Source: Halobacterium jilantaiense
GTDB lineage: Archaea; Halobacteriota; Halobacteria; Halobacteriales; Halobacteriaceae
DNA: 64,000 nt
Direction of reading: 5' to 3'
Assembly (NCBI RefSeq): GCF_900110535.1
Contig: NZ_FOJA01000001.1
Span: forward strand, 2,205,393 to 2,269,392
Below the pieces are notes generated by a model that saw only the letters and a program-made list of their open reading frames with translations, had not been told where the DNA came from and did no database searches. Shown here piece by piece: positions 50,889-60,612 of this stretch; within the stretch, counting starts at the first letter, position 1, and each line of letters opens with the position of its first letter. Both the position numbers and the translations under genes were made by a program.

Positions 50889-53114
50889 ATGAACGAAGTC
50901 CAACTCGAGGTCGCCAAAGCCTACCCGAACGACTCGGGACGAGGCATCGCGCGCCTCGACCCCGACACCCTGTTGCACCTCAAGCTCAGCCCGGGTGACA
51001 TCATCGAGATCGAGGGGGCCGAAACGACGGCCGCGAAGGTCTGGCGCGCCGACCGCCAGGACTGGAACACCGACACCATCCGCATCGACGGCTTCACCCG
51101 CCAGAACGCGGACGTCGGCATCGGCGAGCGCGTGAAGATACGGAAAGCCGAGGCCGAGAAGGCCGACAAGCTCGTGCTCGCACCCCCCGAAGAAGCGAGC
51201 GTCCAGTTCGGCAGCGACGCCGCCGGTATGGTGAAACGCCAGATTCTGAAGCGGCCGGTCGTCGCCCGCGACATCGTCCCGGTGATGTCCTCGACGAACC
51301 ACCCCTTCATGCGGTCGCCGGGCCAGGCCATCCCGCTCATCGCCGTCGAGACGGAGCCGGAGGGCGTCTGTCTGGTCACCGAGGACACCGAAGTCGAACT
51401 GCGCGAGGAGCCCATCAGCGGCTTCGAGCGCACCGGCGGCGGCATCACGTACGAGGACATCGGCGGTCTGGAGAACGAGATTCAGCGCGTCCGGGAGATG
51501 GTCGAACTCCCGATGAAACACCCCCAGATCTTCCAGAAGCTCGGCATCGAGCCGCCACAGGGGGTGTTGCTGCACGGCCCGCCGGGCACCGGGAAGACGC
51601 TGCTGGCGAAAGCCGTCGCCAACGAGACGTCGGCGAGTTTCTTCTCCATCGCCGGTCCGGAGATCATCTCGAAGTACTACGGCGAGTCCGAACAGCAACT
51701 CAGAGAGATCTTCGAGGACGCCAAAGAGGAGTCGCCGTCCATCATCTTCATCGACGAACTGGACTCCATCGCGCCGAAGCGCGAGGACGTCACCGGCGAA
51801 GTCGAGCGCCGCGTCGTCGCCCAGTTGCTGACCATGATGGACGGCCTAGAGGGCCGCGGGCAGGTCATCGTCATCGCGGCGACGAACCGCGTCGACGCCG
51901 TCGACCCCGCGCTCCGGCGTCCGGGCCGCTTCGACCGCGAGATCGAGATCGGCGTCCCGGACGAGGTCGGCCGCGAGGAAATCCTGAAGATTCACACCCG
52001 GGGGATGCCGCTCTCGGACGACGTGAACCTCTCGTCGCTCGCGGACGACACCCACGGCTTCGTCGGGGCCGACATCGAGAGCCTGACGAAGGAGGCGGCG
52101 ATGCGCGCGCTCCGCCGGTACCTCCCCGAAATCGACCTCGACGAGGAGGACATCCCGCCGAGTCTGATCGACCGCATGATCGTCAAGCGCAACGACTTCA
52201 AGGGCGCGCTCAACGAGGTCGAACCCTCGGCGATGCGGGAGGTCCTCGTCGAACTCCCGAAGGTCACGTGGGACGACGTCGGCGGCCTCACCGAGGCCAA
52301 GGACAACGTCAAGGAGTCCGTCGAGTGGCCGCTGAACGAGCCGGAGAAGTTCACGCGGATGGGCGTCGACCCGCCAGCCGGCGTGCTGCTGTACGGACCG
52401 CCGGGCACCGGGAAGACGCTGATGGCGAAAGCCGTCGCCAACGAGACGAACGCGAACTTCATCTCGGTGCGCGGGCCGCAGCTGCTGTCGAAGTGGGTCG
52501 GCGAGAGCGAGAAGGCCATCCGGCAGACGTTCCGGAAGGCCCGTCAGGTCGCGCCGACCGTCATCTTCTTCGACGAGCTGGACAGCCTCGCGCCCGGCCG
52601 CGGACAGAACGCCGGGAACAACGTCAGCGAGCGCGTCGTCAACCAGCTCCTCACAGAACTCGACGGGCTGGAGGAGATGGAGGAAGTGATGGTCGTCGCG
52701 GCGACCAACCGCCCCGACATCATCGACCCCGCGCTCATCCGGAGCGGTCGCTTTGACCGTCTCGTCATGGTCGGCCAGCCCGACGTCGAGGGTCGCGAGC
52801 AGATTCTGAAGATTCACACGCAGGACACGCCGCTGTCGCCCGACGTCTCGCTGCGCGAGCTCGCCGAGCTCACGGACGGCTACGTCGGCAGCGACCTCGC
52901 GAACATCGCCCGGGAGGCCGCCATCGAGGCGCTCCGCGAGGACGACGACGCCGAGGATGTCGGCATGTCCCACTTCCGGAAGGCCATGGAGAACGTCCGG
53001 CCGACCATCACGGACGACCTCATGGACTACTACGACCAGGTCGAAGACCAGTTCAAGGGCAGCCAGGCACCCGACACGAGCCGCCGCGGCAGCGAGCACA
53101 TCGGGTTCCAGTAA
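50889..53114 (+). CDS. cdc48: CDC48/VCP-type AAA+ ATPase
   Basis: 741 residues from ATG 50889. N-domain residues ~1-190 (double-psi barrel, [40 protein letters not shown]), then two AAA modules: D1 with GPPGTGKT at about 230-237 and [13 protein letters not shown]2 with GPPGTGKT at about 503-510 and [13 protein letters not shown], arginine fingers in both ([17 protein letters not shown]). Unfolds proteins for the proteasome. Ends after the acidic C-terminal stretch; no HbYX motif is visible (ends HIGFQ). Confidence 0.96.
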   Translation: MNEVQLEVAKAYPNDSGRGIARLDPDTLLHLKLSPGDIIEIEGAETTAAKVWRADRQDWNTDTIRIDGFTRQNADVGIGERVKIRKAEAEKADKLVLAPPEEASVQFGSDAAGMVKRQILKRPVVARDIVPVMSSTNHPFMRSPGQAIPLIAVETEPEGVCLVTEDTEVELREEPISGFERTGGGITYEDIGGLENEIQRVREMVELPMKHPQIFQKLGIEPPQGVLLHGPPGTGKTLLAKAVANETSASFFSIAGPEIISKYYGESEQQLREIFEDAKEESPSIIFIDELDSIAPKREDVTGEVERRVVAQLLTMMDGLEGRGQVIVIAATNRVDAVDPALRRPGRFDREIEIGVPDEVGREEILKIHTRGMPLSDDVNLSSLADDTHGFVGADIESLTKEAAMRALRRYLPEIDLDEEDIPPSLIDRMIVKRNDFKGALNEVEPSAMREVLVELPKVTWDDVGGLTEAKDNVKESVEWPLNEPEKFTRMGVDPPAGVLLYGPPGTGKTLMAKAVANETNANFISVRGPQLLSKWVGESEKAIRQTFRKARQVAPTVIFFDELDSLAPGRGQNAGNNVSERVVNQLLTELDGLEEMEEVMVVAATNRPDIIDPALIRSGRFDRLVMVGQPDVEGREQILKIHTQDTPLSPDVSLRELAELTDGYVGSDLANIAREAAIEALREDDDAEDVGMSHFRKAMENVRPTITDDLMDYYDQVEDQFKGSQAPDTSRRGSEHIGFQ

Positions 53115-53248
53115 CGCCGCTGCTCTTCTCCGGGCTTCTTTCGCTCGCTTCGCTCAGCGGTCGTTCGAGACGTAAATACCTTCAGCCGAGTCGCCGGCGC
53201 GGAAACGCACTCCGGGTACTGAAGGCACGGGAGGTGGAACGGAACGTA

Positions 53249-54364
53249 ATGGATTTCGACCTGTCGCGACGAGCGGCATTGAGCGCGCTCGCGGCCGCCG
53301 GCGTCGCCGGCGTCGCTGGCTGTACTGGGACACCGAGTAGCGGCAGCGACAAGACGACGGCGTCGACCACCGCCGAGGAATCGACGACGACCCAGACGAC
53401 AGAGCAGACGGCGTCGGACGAGCGAGCGCCCGAGCCGGCCGACAGTCCGACGGCGGCAATCGAGGCGTTCGTCACCGCCGAGGACGCGTCGGCGTTTCAG
53501 GGGCCGTTCCACCCGCTCCACCCGTTCAGCGTCGAGCAGCTCTCGCGTGAGGAGGCGGAGAACTTGTTCGAGAACTCGACGTTCCCCGAGGACGTGACCC
53601 TCGAACGGGTCGACCGCGACGTGACGGTCGACCTCGTGTTGTCGGGGACGCTCCCCGGTCCCGACACGGAGCGGAGCGCAATCGAGGACACGCTCGCGGG
53701 CACCGACGCCGCAGTCGTGGAAGTCACCTACGAGTCCGAGACCGGCACGGAGACGGTGCGGTTCGTCACCGTCGAGCAGGCGGACGGCTGGCTGATTCTC
53801 GCACAGGGCGTCGGGTCTCAGGGGGAATCTCCCGACACGGCGCTGGCGGCGCGTGTCGTCTCCGGCGTGGCGTTCGAACCGGACCAGAACGCGGCACGCG
53901 TGCAGTTCGTCTCGACTGTCGTGGCGGACAGCGTGACCGTCGAAGCGGTGCAGTCCGGCGACACCACGCCGACCAGTACGCCGGGGAGCGTCTCCTACCT
54001 CGAAGTTGGTGTCGAACCCGGCGGTGACGAGGTCGTGGTGTCGGCGACCGTCGACGGCGAATCCCGGGTGGTCCACCGCGAGCGATTCCCGGAGAGTGAC
54101 CGTCTCGTGGACGACATCGAGTTCGTCGTCGACCCAGAGACGGACGACCGGGACGCGATTGCGCGCGTGAACTTCAACGACAACGACGAGGAGGGACGCG
54201 TGCGCGTCGTGACGACCGTGGCGGACAGCAGTTCGGAGGCCGAACCGGTCGGGTCGCTGAACTACCTCAACGTCGGCGCACACCCGGACGGCGACGAGGT
54301 TGTCGTCAGCTATCCGGTGGGCGGCGACACCGAGGAGATTCACCGCGAGCGTTTCTCTCCGTAG
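53249..54364 (+). CDS. Tat-exported lipoprotein, conserved hypothetical
   Basis: 371 residues from ATG 53249. Tat-like start MDFDLSRRAALSALAAAGVAGVAGCTGT contains twin Arg and the lipobox AGC. A Thr/Ser-rich linker (residues ~30-65) is followed by three similar beta domains: the repeated phrases VRFVTV..., VQFVSTVVADSVTVEAV and VRVVTTVADSSSEAEPV, with YLEVGVEPGGDEVVVS and YLNVGAHPDGDEVVVSY. Anchored outside the membrane. Function unknown. Confidence 0.78.
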   Translation: MDFDLSRRAALSALAAAGVAGVAGCTGTPSSGSDKTTASTTAEESTTTQTTEQTASDERAPEPADSPTAAIEAFVTAEDASAFQGPFHPLHPFSVEQLSREEAENLFENSTFPEDVTLERVDRDVTVDLVLSGTLPGPDTERSAIEDTLAGTDAAVVEVTYESETGTETVRFVTVEQADGWLILAQGVGSQGESPDTALAARVVSGVAFEPDQNAARVQFVSTVVADSVTVEAVQSGDTTPTSTPGSVSYLEVGVEPGGDEVVVSATVDGESRVVHRERFPESDRLVDDIEFVVDPETDDRDAIARVNFNDNDEEGRVRVVTTVADSSSEAEPVGSLNYLNVGAHPDGDEVVVSYPVGGDTEEIHRERFSP

Positions 54365-54410
54365 CGGGTGCTGGCGGTCGCGGGAGCAGAAGTCGAACGG
54401 AGAGAACTGC

Positions 54411-54785
54411 TTACTCGTCGACGAGCGTCGCGTTCACCTGGCCGTCCTGACCGGGACGGGAGGTGACGCGGGCCGTGCCGGCGTCCGTCTCGATGACAGC
54501 GCCCTTCGTGACGATGTTCCGGCGGGCGTAGTTCGGGTTCGAGGCGTTCTCGACGACGTCCTCGATGGTGGCGCGTTCGGTGCCGTCGTCGGTCGCGACG
54601 TTGGCGACGTCCGTGGAGAGCGCGCGAACCTTCTCGACGTTGCCGCGGGCGTCGACGGTGCGGAACCGCGGTTCGCCGACGGTCGTCTCGGTCGGCTCGC
54701 GGCCGAGTTCGCTCTTCTTCTTCTTCGAGCGCGGTCGGAGTCGCGCGCCCGTCTTCGAGCGCTTGGAGCGGCCCTGATATTGCAT
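54411..54785 (-). CDS. rps8e: 30S ribosomal protein S8e
   Basis: 124 residues. MQYQGRSKRSKTGARLRPRSKKKKSELGREPTETTVGE is the basic N-terminus of S8e, followed by TERATIEDVVENASNPNYARRNIVTKGAVIETDAGTARVTSRPGQDGQVNATLV. It is shorter than eukaryotic S8 as in all archaea. It converges on the lipoprotein gene and is divergent from the DUF2240 gene. Confidence 0.95.
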   Translation of the reverse strand: MQYQGRSKRSKTGARLRPRSKKKKSELGREPTETTVGEPRFRTVDARGNVEKVRALSTDVANVATDDGTERATIEDVVENASNPNYARRNIVTKGAVIETDAGTARVTSRPGQDGQVNATLVDE

Positions 54786-54870
54786 ACCCGAGAACAGCAC
54801 CACGACGTACTTGAAAGCCTCGGTTAGCCGAGACGCAGGGTTTAGGCGGGTGCCGGCGCTGCATTCGGGT

Positions 54871-55311
54871 ATGAGTCTCCGGGTCGCGGCGGCCGCGCCG
54901 TTCAAACAGAAGGGACGGACGCGGGTCGCCGAGCAGGCGTTCGTGGTGGCGCTGTCGCTGGACCGCGACTGGATGAGTCCCGACCAGGCCAAGCGCCTGC
55001 TGGACGTGGCGGACGGCGAGGGCCTCGTGGAGCGCGTGGACGGCGACGTGGAGGCGACGTTCGACCCGAGCGAGGTGTCGATTCCCGACGAATTCGCGCC
55101 CGACGCGTCGCTGTTTCAGGAGCGGTCGGCGTTCGAGCGTGCGCTGGACGCGCTGGTCGCCGCCGACTTCGACCGTCAGGAGACCGTCGCGGCGGTGAAC
55201 GAACTCCAGCGAGACCTCGGCGTGACCGCGGACGCGGCGGCCGTGGTGTACGCGCGCCGGCAGGGCGTCGAACCCGAGGGCGCTGCGGCGAAAGCCCGGG
55301 AGGACCTCTGA
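54871..55311 (+). CDS. DUF2240 family protein
   Basis: 146 residues. FKQKGRTRVAEQAFVVALSLDRDWMSPDQAKRLLDVADGEGLVERVDGDVEATFDPSEVSIPDEFAPD is the DUF2240 domain: a small helical/winged structure of unknown function conserved in euryarchaea. C-terminal ~50 residues are helical (ERALDALVAADFDRQETVAAVNELQRDL). One base separates its stop from the next gene's ATG. Confidence 0.85.
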   Translation: MSLRVAAAAPFKQKGRTRVAEQAFVVALSLDRDWMSPDQAKRLLDVADGEGLVERVDGDVEATFDPSEVSIPDEFAPDASLFQERSAFERALDALVAADFDRQETVAAVNELQRDLGVTADAAAVVYARRQGVEPEGAAAKAREDL

Positions 55312-55312
55312 G

Positions 55313-55696
55313 ATGGTCGAAGACCGCATCACCGACGGAAAGCGCATTGCGGAACTCCTGTCCAGTGAGGTCACGGGCCACGAGCGCTCACCGTACGACG
55401 AGCTGGGCGTCGCCGACGCGAACCCGGACGTCGAGCCGACGGCGGACGGCGCTCGCGCCTACGACGTCGAACACGGCGGCGAGCGGCTGGCGCGCGTGTT
55501 CGTGCAGCCAGACCGCGTTCGCCTGGAACTGTACGCGGGTCTGGACGCGGCTCGCGACGCCGCCGAGGACGCGGAGTTGCGGACGCGGCCCGTCGCCAGC
55601 GAGCCGCCCCGGGTCGTCGTGTTCGTGGAGTACGGCGCGGCGGCGAAACGCGCGCTCGACGTGCTGGGCGACGCAGCCGCGGCTCGCGACGACTGA
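55313..55696 (+). CDS. Conserved hypothetical protein (127 aa)
   Basis: Begins one base after the DUF2240 stop, so likely the same transcript. DRITDGKRIAELLSSEVTGHERSPYDELGV, AYDVEHGGERLARVFVQPDRVRLELYAG and VVVFVEYGAAAKRALDVLGDAAA suggest a small alpha/beta protein. Haloarchaeal; no named family. Confidence 0.7.
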   Translation: MVEDRITDGKRIAELLSSEVTGHERSPYDELGVADANPDVEPTADGARAYDVEHGGERLARVFVQPDRVRLELYAGLDAARDAAEDAELRTRPVASEPPRVVVFVEYGAAAKRALDVLGDAAAARDD

Positions 55697-55699
55697 TTG

Positions 55700-56137
55700 T
55701 CAGGACTGGACCCTGCCGTGGACGAGTTCGCCGGCACGCCAGATGCCAACCCAGACGGCGAGGGCGAGCGCGCCGAGCGCGAGCAGCAGCCAGAGAAGAA
55801 CGGCATCACCGACGCCGGCTGGTCCCAGCTGGCCGGGCAGGGCGGCGGGCGCGACCACTAGGAGGCCGGCGGGGAGAGCGAGCGCGACGACCGCGAGGCC
55901 ACCGGCGAGTTTGAGCATCGTCGTCTGGACAGGGCGGAGACTGCCACCGGAGAGCAGGGCAGCGACGCCGAGGACGCCACCGCCACCGGCGAGCGCGACG
56001 AATCCGAACACGAGTGCGAGGCCGGCGGGGAACCCCTCGGCCCCCCAGCCGGTGGCCGCGAACAGCAGCCCGAGGGCCGTGATGCCGATGCCGGCGACGA
56101 CGAGCAGTGCGCGGAAGACAGAGCGAAGGGAGGGCAT
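55700..56137 (-). CDS. Conserved membrane protein (145 aa)
   Basis: Four hydrophobic segments (LLVVAGIGITALGLLFAA, GLALVFGFVALAGGGGVLGVAALL, LAGGLAVVALALPAGLLVVA, AVLLWLLLALGALALAVWVGIW). Start ATG 56137. Convergent with the preceding gene, divergent from pyrF. Not recognised. Confidence 0.7.
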   Translation of the reverse strand: MPSLRSVFRALLVVAGIGITALGLLFAATGWGAEGFPAGLALVFGFVALAGGGGVLGVAALLSGGSLRPVQTTMLKLAGGLAVVALALPAGLLVVAPAALPGQLGPAGVGDAVLLWLLLALGALALAVWVGIWRAGELVHGRVQS

Positions 56138-56222
56138 ACGTCGTCGCTGCACGCGGGCCAGTAAATGCCTTCTCCCCGTGTGGAAGCGAATCGCTTTTGC
56201 CGGTTTGCGGGCACCCAGACGT

Positions 56223-57026
56223 ATGAGCTTCTTCGAGGACCTGGCGGCCCGCATCGAGACGGCGGACTCGGTGGTGAGCGTCGGACTCGACCCCGACCCC
56301 GACCGACTGCCGGAGTCGGTGCAGGACGCGGACCTGCCCCGGTGGGCGTTCAATCGACGCATCATCGACGCGACGCACGAGCACGCGGCGGTGTTCAAGC
56401 CGAACGCGGCGTTCTACGAGGACGCCGACGGCTGGCGGGCGCTCCGGGAGACGGTGGCCTACGCGCACGGCAAGGACGTCCCGGTCCTGCTGGACGCGAA
56501 GCGCGCGGACATCGGGAACACCGCACGCCAGTACGCCGAGATGCTGGAGTACGTCGACGCCGTCACCGTCAACCCCTACCTCGGGGAGGACGCGCTCCAG
56601 CCGTTCCTCTCGCAGTCCGACGCGGGCGTGTTCGTGCTCTGCCGGACGTCGAACCCCGGGGGGATGGACTTCCAGCACCTCGAACTCGCGGCGTACGACC
56701 GCCGGCTGTACGAGCACGTCGCCGAGCGCGCCGCCGGCTGGAACGACCAGTACGGGAACGTCGGCCTCGTGGTGGGCGCGACGGCACCCGACGAACTCGA
56801 AGCCATCCGGGAGCGCGTCCCCGAGCTGCCGTTTCTCGTCCCCGGAGTCGGCGCACAGGGCGGTGACGCCGAGGCGGCCGTCGAGTACGGCCTGAACGAC
56901 GAGGGCGTCGGGCTGGTGAACTCGACGCGGGGCATCATCTTCGCGGGCGAGCACTCCCCGGAGTGGGCGGCCGCCGCCGGCGACGCGGCCCGAAAGCTCC
57001 GCGAACGGCTGAACCAGTACCGGTAG
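56223..57026 (+). CDS. pyrF: Orotidine 5'-phosphate decarboxylase
   Basis: 267 residues. VVSVGLDPDPDRLPESV, VFKPNAAFYED, the catalytic core VLLDAKRADIGNTARQYAEML (Asp-x-Lys-x-x-Asp) and FLVPGVGAQGGD followed by IIFAGEH form an OMP decarboxylase of the longer (type 2, ~270-residue) form. Last step of UMP synthesis. Monocistronic. Confidence 0.95.
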   Translation: MSFFEDLAARIETADSVVSVGLDPDPDRLPESVQDADLPRWAFNRRIIDATHEHAAVFKPNAAFYEDADGWRALRETVAYAHGKDVPVLLDAKRADIGNTARQYAEMLEYVDAVTVNPYLGEDALQPFLSQSDAGVFVLCRTSNPGGMDFQHLELAAYDRRLYEHVAERAAGWNDQYGNVGLVVGATAPDELEAIRERVPELPFLVPGVGAQGGDAEAAVEYGLNDEGVGLVNSTRGIIFAGEHSPEWAAAAGDAARKLRERLNQYR

Positions 57027-57047
57027 TCGGACCGACTGGGAACGACG

Positions 57048-57236
57048 TTACTGCGGGCCGCCGGACGGCGGGAAGTCGCCGCCCCCGGTGGGGTCGCCGC
57101 CAGCCATCTCGGCGGCGCACTCCGTGCAGACGCCGCGCTCGTCGTGGTGGTCCTCACAGACGACGTTCCCGCAGCGGTCGCACACGCGGTTCGCGTCGGC
57201 GCTCCCGCAGACCGAACAGACGCCAGTGACACTCAT
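57048..57236 (-). CDS. Small zinc-finger protein (62 aa)
   Basis: Reads [20 protein letters not shown] then [24 protein letters not shown]. Seven cysteines as C-x2-C, C-x2-C, C and C-x2-C with HH between point to two zinc sites (B-box or zinc-ribbon like). The C-terminus is Gly/Pro-rich. Small zinc-finger proteins of this kind are numerous in haloarchaea and several affect motility or biofilm; this one is unassigned. Convergent with pyrF. Confidence 0.85.
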   Translation of the reverse strand: MSVTGVCSVCGSADANRVCDRCGNVVCEDHHDERGVCTECAAEMAGGDPTGGGDFPPSGGPQ

Positions 57237-57323
57237 ACGCACACCTACGGGTGCCCGGGGCTTGACTGTGCGGGCGTCGCGGGGAGGCCAACACCCTTGT
57301 CGGTTCGTCCCGTACTGTCGCTC

Positions 57324-57857
57324 GTGCGACCCGACGACGGTCTCGTGTGGGGGCTCGCTGGCGTGTTCGGCGCGCTCAGTCTCGTCTTCGGCGTGCTGGC
57401 CGTCGTCTACAGCCCGGTGGCGCTCTCGGTCGCGGTGCCGTTCGGCGCGGCGGCCGGCATCTTCTACTACCACGCGTCCGGTCGACTCCGGGCGCGGGCG
57501 TTTCGGCGCGGAGCCACTCGGGAGCGAGCGCGCGCGGGGCAGGCGCGCGGCCGAACCGCGAGTACGGGCCCCCGGGGCGGCCGCGGGCGGAGCGAACGCC
57601 GTCGGCAGTCTCGCGGCCGGCGCGCCGGCGGCGGTCGACGGACAGCCGGGGCCAGCGAGTTTGCGAGCGGCGCGGCCGACGACCGTCCGAGACCCGAGGA
57701 CTACCGCGTGCTGGGTCTCGAACCGGGTGCGAGCCGCGACGAAGTGAAGACAGCGTACCGCGAGAAGGCTCGGGAACTCCACCCGGACCGGGGCGGCGAT
57801 CAGGCCGAGTTCTCCCGCGTGAACGAGGCCTACAAGCGGCTGAAGCGGAACGATTAG
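57324..57857 (+). CDS. Membrane-anchored DnaJ-domain protein
   Basis: 177 residues from GTG 57324. Two N-terminal hydrophobic segments ([22 protein letters not shown] and [16 protein letters not shown]), then a ~60-residue linker very rich in Arg/Gly/Ser, then a J domain ([33 protein letters not shown]) with the HPD triad. The J domain would recruit DnaK to the cytosolic face. The strongly basic linker is unusual in an acidic proteome. Confidence 0.87.
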   Translation: MRPDDGLVWGLAGVFGALSLVFGVLAVVYSPVALSVAVPFGAAAGIFYYHASGRLRARAFRRGATRERARAGQARGRTASTGPRGGRGRSERRRQSRGRRAGGGRRTAGASEFASGAADDRPRPEDYRVLGLEPGASRDEVKTAYREKARELHPDRGGDQAEFSRVNEAYKRLKRND

Positions 57858-57881
57858 GCCGTCGGGCGGTGACGGGGGCGT

Positions 57882-58481
57882 GTGCGCGCCACCTACTTCG
57901 ACCTTGACGGCACGCTTCTGCGGATGACAACCTCCATCGAGGCGGCGATGGCCGAGGCGTTCGAGCGTGTCGCGGGCGAGAGCCCGGACTCCTGGCTGGC
58001 GGCCTACAACGAGGGGTTCCTCGACCGATTCCGGAACTGCGAGCCCGCGCCCTACCGCGGCGGCGTCGAGCATCTGCGAGCCGAGACCGACTACGACCAC
58101 GGAGTGGAGGAGACGGCCGGTGCGCTATTGGACGCCGAGCTCCGGGCGACCGAGCGGACCGAGGACGCACGCGCGGCGCTCAATGCGGCCGCCGACCGCG
58201 GGCGAGTCGGCGTGCTGACGAACGGCGTGCCCGAGTGGCAGCGCGCGAAGCTCGCCGCCTGCGGCCTGCTCGGGGACGTGGACGCGTTCGTGACGGCGTA
58301 CGAGGCCGGTCACCACAAACCTCACCGCGCGCCGTTCGACCTCGCCGAGCGCCGCCTCCCGGCCGACGAGCACGCGCTCGTCGGCGACTCCGACGCCGAC
58401 GTGGACGGCGCGGCGAACGCCGGCTGGCTGGCGGCCCGATACGACGGCGAGTCGCTCGCTGACGCCGTCGACCGCGTGTAG
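57882..58481 (+). CDS. HAD-superfamily hydrolase
   Basis: 199 residues from GTG 57882. YFDLDGTLL (motif I, with the nucleophile Asp), VGVLTNGVPEWQRAKL (motif II), KPHRAPFDLA (motif III Lys) and ALVGDSDADVDGAANAGWLAA (motif IV). A helical cap follows motif I (C1 cap). Probably a phosphatase for small sugar or nucleotide phosphates; substrate unknown. 24 bp after the J-protein gene. Confidence 0.9.
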   Translation: MRATYFDLDGTLLRMTTSIEAAMAEAFERVAGESPDSWLAAYNEGFLDRFRNCEPAPYRGGVEHLRAETDYDHGVEETAGALLDAELRATERTEDARAALNAAADRGRVGVLTNGVPEWQRAKLAACGLLGDVDAFVTAYEAGHHKPHRAPFDLAERRLPADEHALVGDSDADVDGAANAGWLAARYDGESLADAVDRV

Positions 58482-58559
58482 CCGGAAATCGTCGTCTCGG
58501 GACGGCTACGTACCGCTACCCGGGGAAGGCTTTTGTCTGGTAGTCCCTAACGCGACTCC

Positions 58560-60188
58560 ATGGGACGCGACCGGGCCCGCCTGGCGACCGCGCTGGAGCG
58601 CGGCGAACAGGAGGGCGGAAGCGTCGAGTTCAAGGAACGGTTCAGCCGCGACGTCCACCTGGTGGACGGTCGGCTGGAGAGCCTCGCTGCCCAGCTGCGC
58701 CACCGCGTGCTGTCCGGGGACGGCGAGGCCGAGTACGTCCTCGGCGTCACGGACGACGGCGGGCTGGCGGGCGTGAGCCCCACGACGTTCTCGGAGACGA
58801 TGGACGTGTTGAGCCTACTCGCCGAGGAGGCCGGCGCGCACATCGCGGACGTCCAGACGTGGGGCGTCGACAGCGTCAGCGGCGACGGCGAGACGGACGC
58901 CGAGGAGGGCATCGTCGGCATCGCGACGCTCGTCGACGGGGCGTCGCTGACGCCGGACGACGACCACATCATCGTCGGGACGGCGGGCCACGTCGACCAC
59001 GGGAAGTCGACGCTCGTCGGCAGTCTCGTCACGGGCGACGCCGACGACGGCGACGGCGGCACGCGTGGATTCCTCGACGTCCAGCCCCACGAGGTCGAGC
59101 GCGGGCTCTCGGCGGACCTCTCGTACGGCGTCTACGGCTTCGACGGCGACGGGCCGCTGCGCGTGCGGAACCCCGACCGCAAGGACGAGCGGGCGGCGGT
59201 CGTGGAGACCGCCGACCGCGTGGTGTCGTTCGTGGACACGGTCGGCCACGAGCCGTGGCTGTCGACGACCATCCGGGGGCTGGTCGGCCAGAAGCTCGAC
59301 TACGGGCTGCTGACGGTCGCCGCGGACGACGGCCCGACGAAGACCACTCGGGAGCACATGGGCGTGCTGCTCGCGACCGAACTCCCGACCATCGTCGCCA
59401 TCACGAAGACCGACCTCGTCGACGATGAGCGCGTCGCCGAGGTCGGGCGGGAGGTCGAACGCATCCTCCGGCAGACCGACCGCGCGCCGCTCCCGGTGGC
59501 GCGCCACGGCGTCGACGCCGCCGTCGACGAGGTCGGCGAGGGCGTGGTCCCCATCGTGCGCACGAGCGCCGTCTCACGGGACGGCCTCGACGTGCTCGAC
59601 GAGCTGTTCGAGCGCCTGCCGAAGACGACGGCCGCGAGCGGGCCGTTCCGGATGTACGTCGACCGGACGTACAGCGTCACAGGCGTCGGCGCTGTCGCCT
59701 CCGGCACCGTGAAGTCCGGCACCGTCGAGGCTGGCGACGACCTCCTGCTCGGGCCGTTCCCGGACGGGAGCTTCCGCGAGGTGGAGGTGCGGTCCATCGA
59801 GATGCACTATCACCGCGTGGACCGCGCGCAGGCCGGCCGCATCGTCGGCATCGCGCTCAAGGGCGTCCGCGAGGAGGACATCGAGCGCGGGATGGTGTTG
59901 CTTCCGGGGGACGCCGAGCCGGAGCCCGTCCGCGAGTTCGAGGCCGAAGTGATGGTGCTGAACCACCCGACGCGGATCGACGCCGGCTACGAGCCGGTCG
60001 TCCACCTGGAGACCGTCGGGGAGGCCGCGCGCTTCGACCCCGAGGACGGCCAACTCCTCCCCGGGGACACGGGCCGGACGCGGGTCCGATTCAAGTTCCG
60101 GCCGTACCTCGTCGAGGAAGGCCAGCGGTTCGTCTTCCGGGAGGGGTCCAGCAAAGGCGTCGGCACCGTGACGGGCATCGTAGAGTAG
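58560..60188 (+). CDS. EF-Tu-like GTPase of the GTPBP1/GTPBP2 type
   Basis: 542 residues. The N-terminal ~130 residues (GGSVEFKERFSRDVHLVDGRLESLAAQLRHRVLSGDGEAEYVLGVTDDGGLAGV) match the GTPBP1 N-domain. G1 IVGTAGHVDHGKSTL, G3 DTVGHEPW, G4 ITKTDL; then translation-factor domains II (SVTGVGAVASGTVKSGTVEAGDDLLLGP) and III. In eukaryotes GTPBP1 works in mRNA surveillance and ribosome rescue; the archaeal function is uncharacterised. The next gene, at 60219, is on the same strand. Confidence 0.9.
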   Translation: MGRDRARLATALERGEQEGGSVEFKERFSRDVHLVDGRLESLAAQLRHRVLSGDGEAEYVLGVTDDGGLAGVSPTTFSETMDVLSLLAEEAGAHIADVQTWGVDSVSGDGETDAEEGIVGIATLVDGASLTPDDDHIIVGTAGHVDHGKSTLVGSLVTGDADDGDGGTRGFLDVQPHEVERGLSADLSYGVYGFDGDGPLRVRNPDRKDERAAVVETADRVVSFVDTVGHEPWLSTTIRGLVGQKLDYGLLTVAADDGPTKTTREHMGVLLATELPTIVAITKTDLVDDERVAEVGREVERILRQTDRAPLPVARHGVDAAVDEVGEGVVPIVRTSAVSRDGLDVLDELFERLPKTTAASGPFRMYVDRTYSVTGVGAVASGTVKSGTVEAGDDLLLGPFPDGSFREVEVRSIEMHYHRVDRAQAGRIVGIALKGVREEDIERGMVLLPGDAEPEPVREFEAEVMVLNHPTRIDAGYEPVVHLETVGEAARFDPEDGQLLPGDTGRTRVRFKFRPYLVEEGQRFVFREGSSKGVGTVTGIVE

Positions 60189-60218
60189 CTTTTTGCCTCC
60201 CGGCTGCCCAGTCGGCGT

Positions 60219-60587
60219 ATGGTCAGTCGGAGCACGCTGGAGTTCGTCGTCGGCCTGACGACCGCGGGCGTCGTCTCGGGCGCTCTCTCGCTGTCGATGG
60301 AGACGGCGTACGCACTCGCCATCGGACTAGCCGCCGGGACGCCGGCGCTCGTGCGCACCAGTTCGCGCCTGGACCGCGAGTCCTACGACGCCGCGAAATC
60401 GAGCACCGAGCAGGTCGTCGACGGCGCGCTCGCCGCAGTGAGCACGGCGGTCGTCGGGGTCGCGGGCGGCTACGTCGCCGTGTCGAACGGCTACGAGGGA
60501 CCAGTCGCTATCGCGGTCGCGGCCGCCACTGGCGTGTTCGCCGGCCAGATACTGTTCTACGCCCGGAACGGCGACTACATCCAGTGA
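60219..60587 (+). CDS. Small membrane protein (122 aa)
   Basis: Four hydrophobic segments (TLEFVVGLTTAGVVSGAL, AYALAIGLAAGTPALV, VVDGALAAVSTAVVGVAGGYVAV, AIAVAAATGVFAGQILFYARNG) with a mid-chain charged loop RTSSRLDRESYDAAKSSTEQ. Probable coding with high GC3; family unknown. Convergent with the next gene. Confidence 0.7.
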   Translation: MVSRSTLEFVVGLTTAGVVSGALSLSMETAYALAIGLAAGTPALVRTSSRLDRESYDAAKSSTEQVVDGALAAVSTAVVGVAGGYVAVSNGYEGPVAIAVAAATGVFAGQILFYARNGDYIQ

Positions 60588-60612
60588 ATCGCGCCACACG
60601 GCAGGCACTGTG

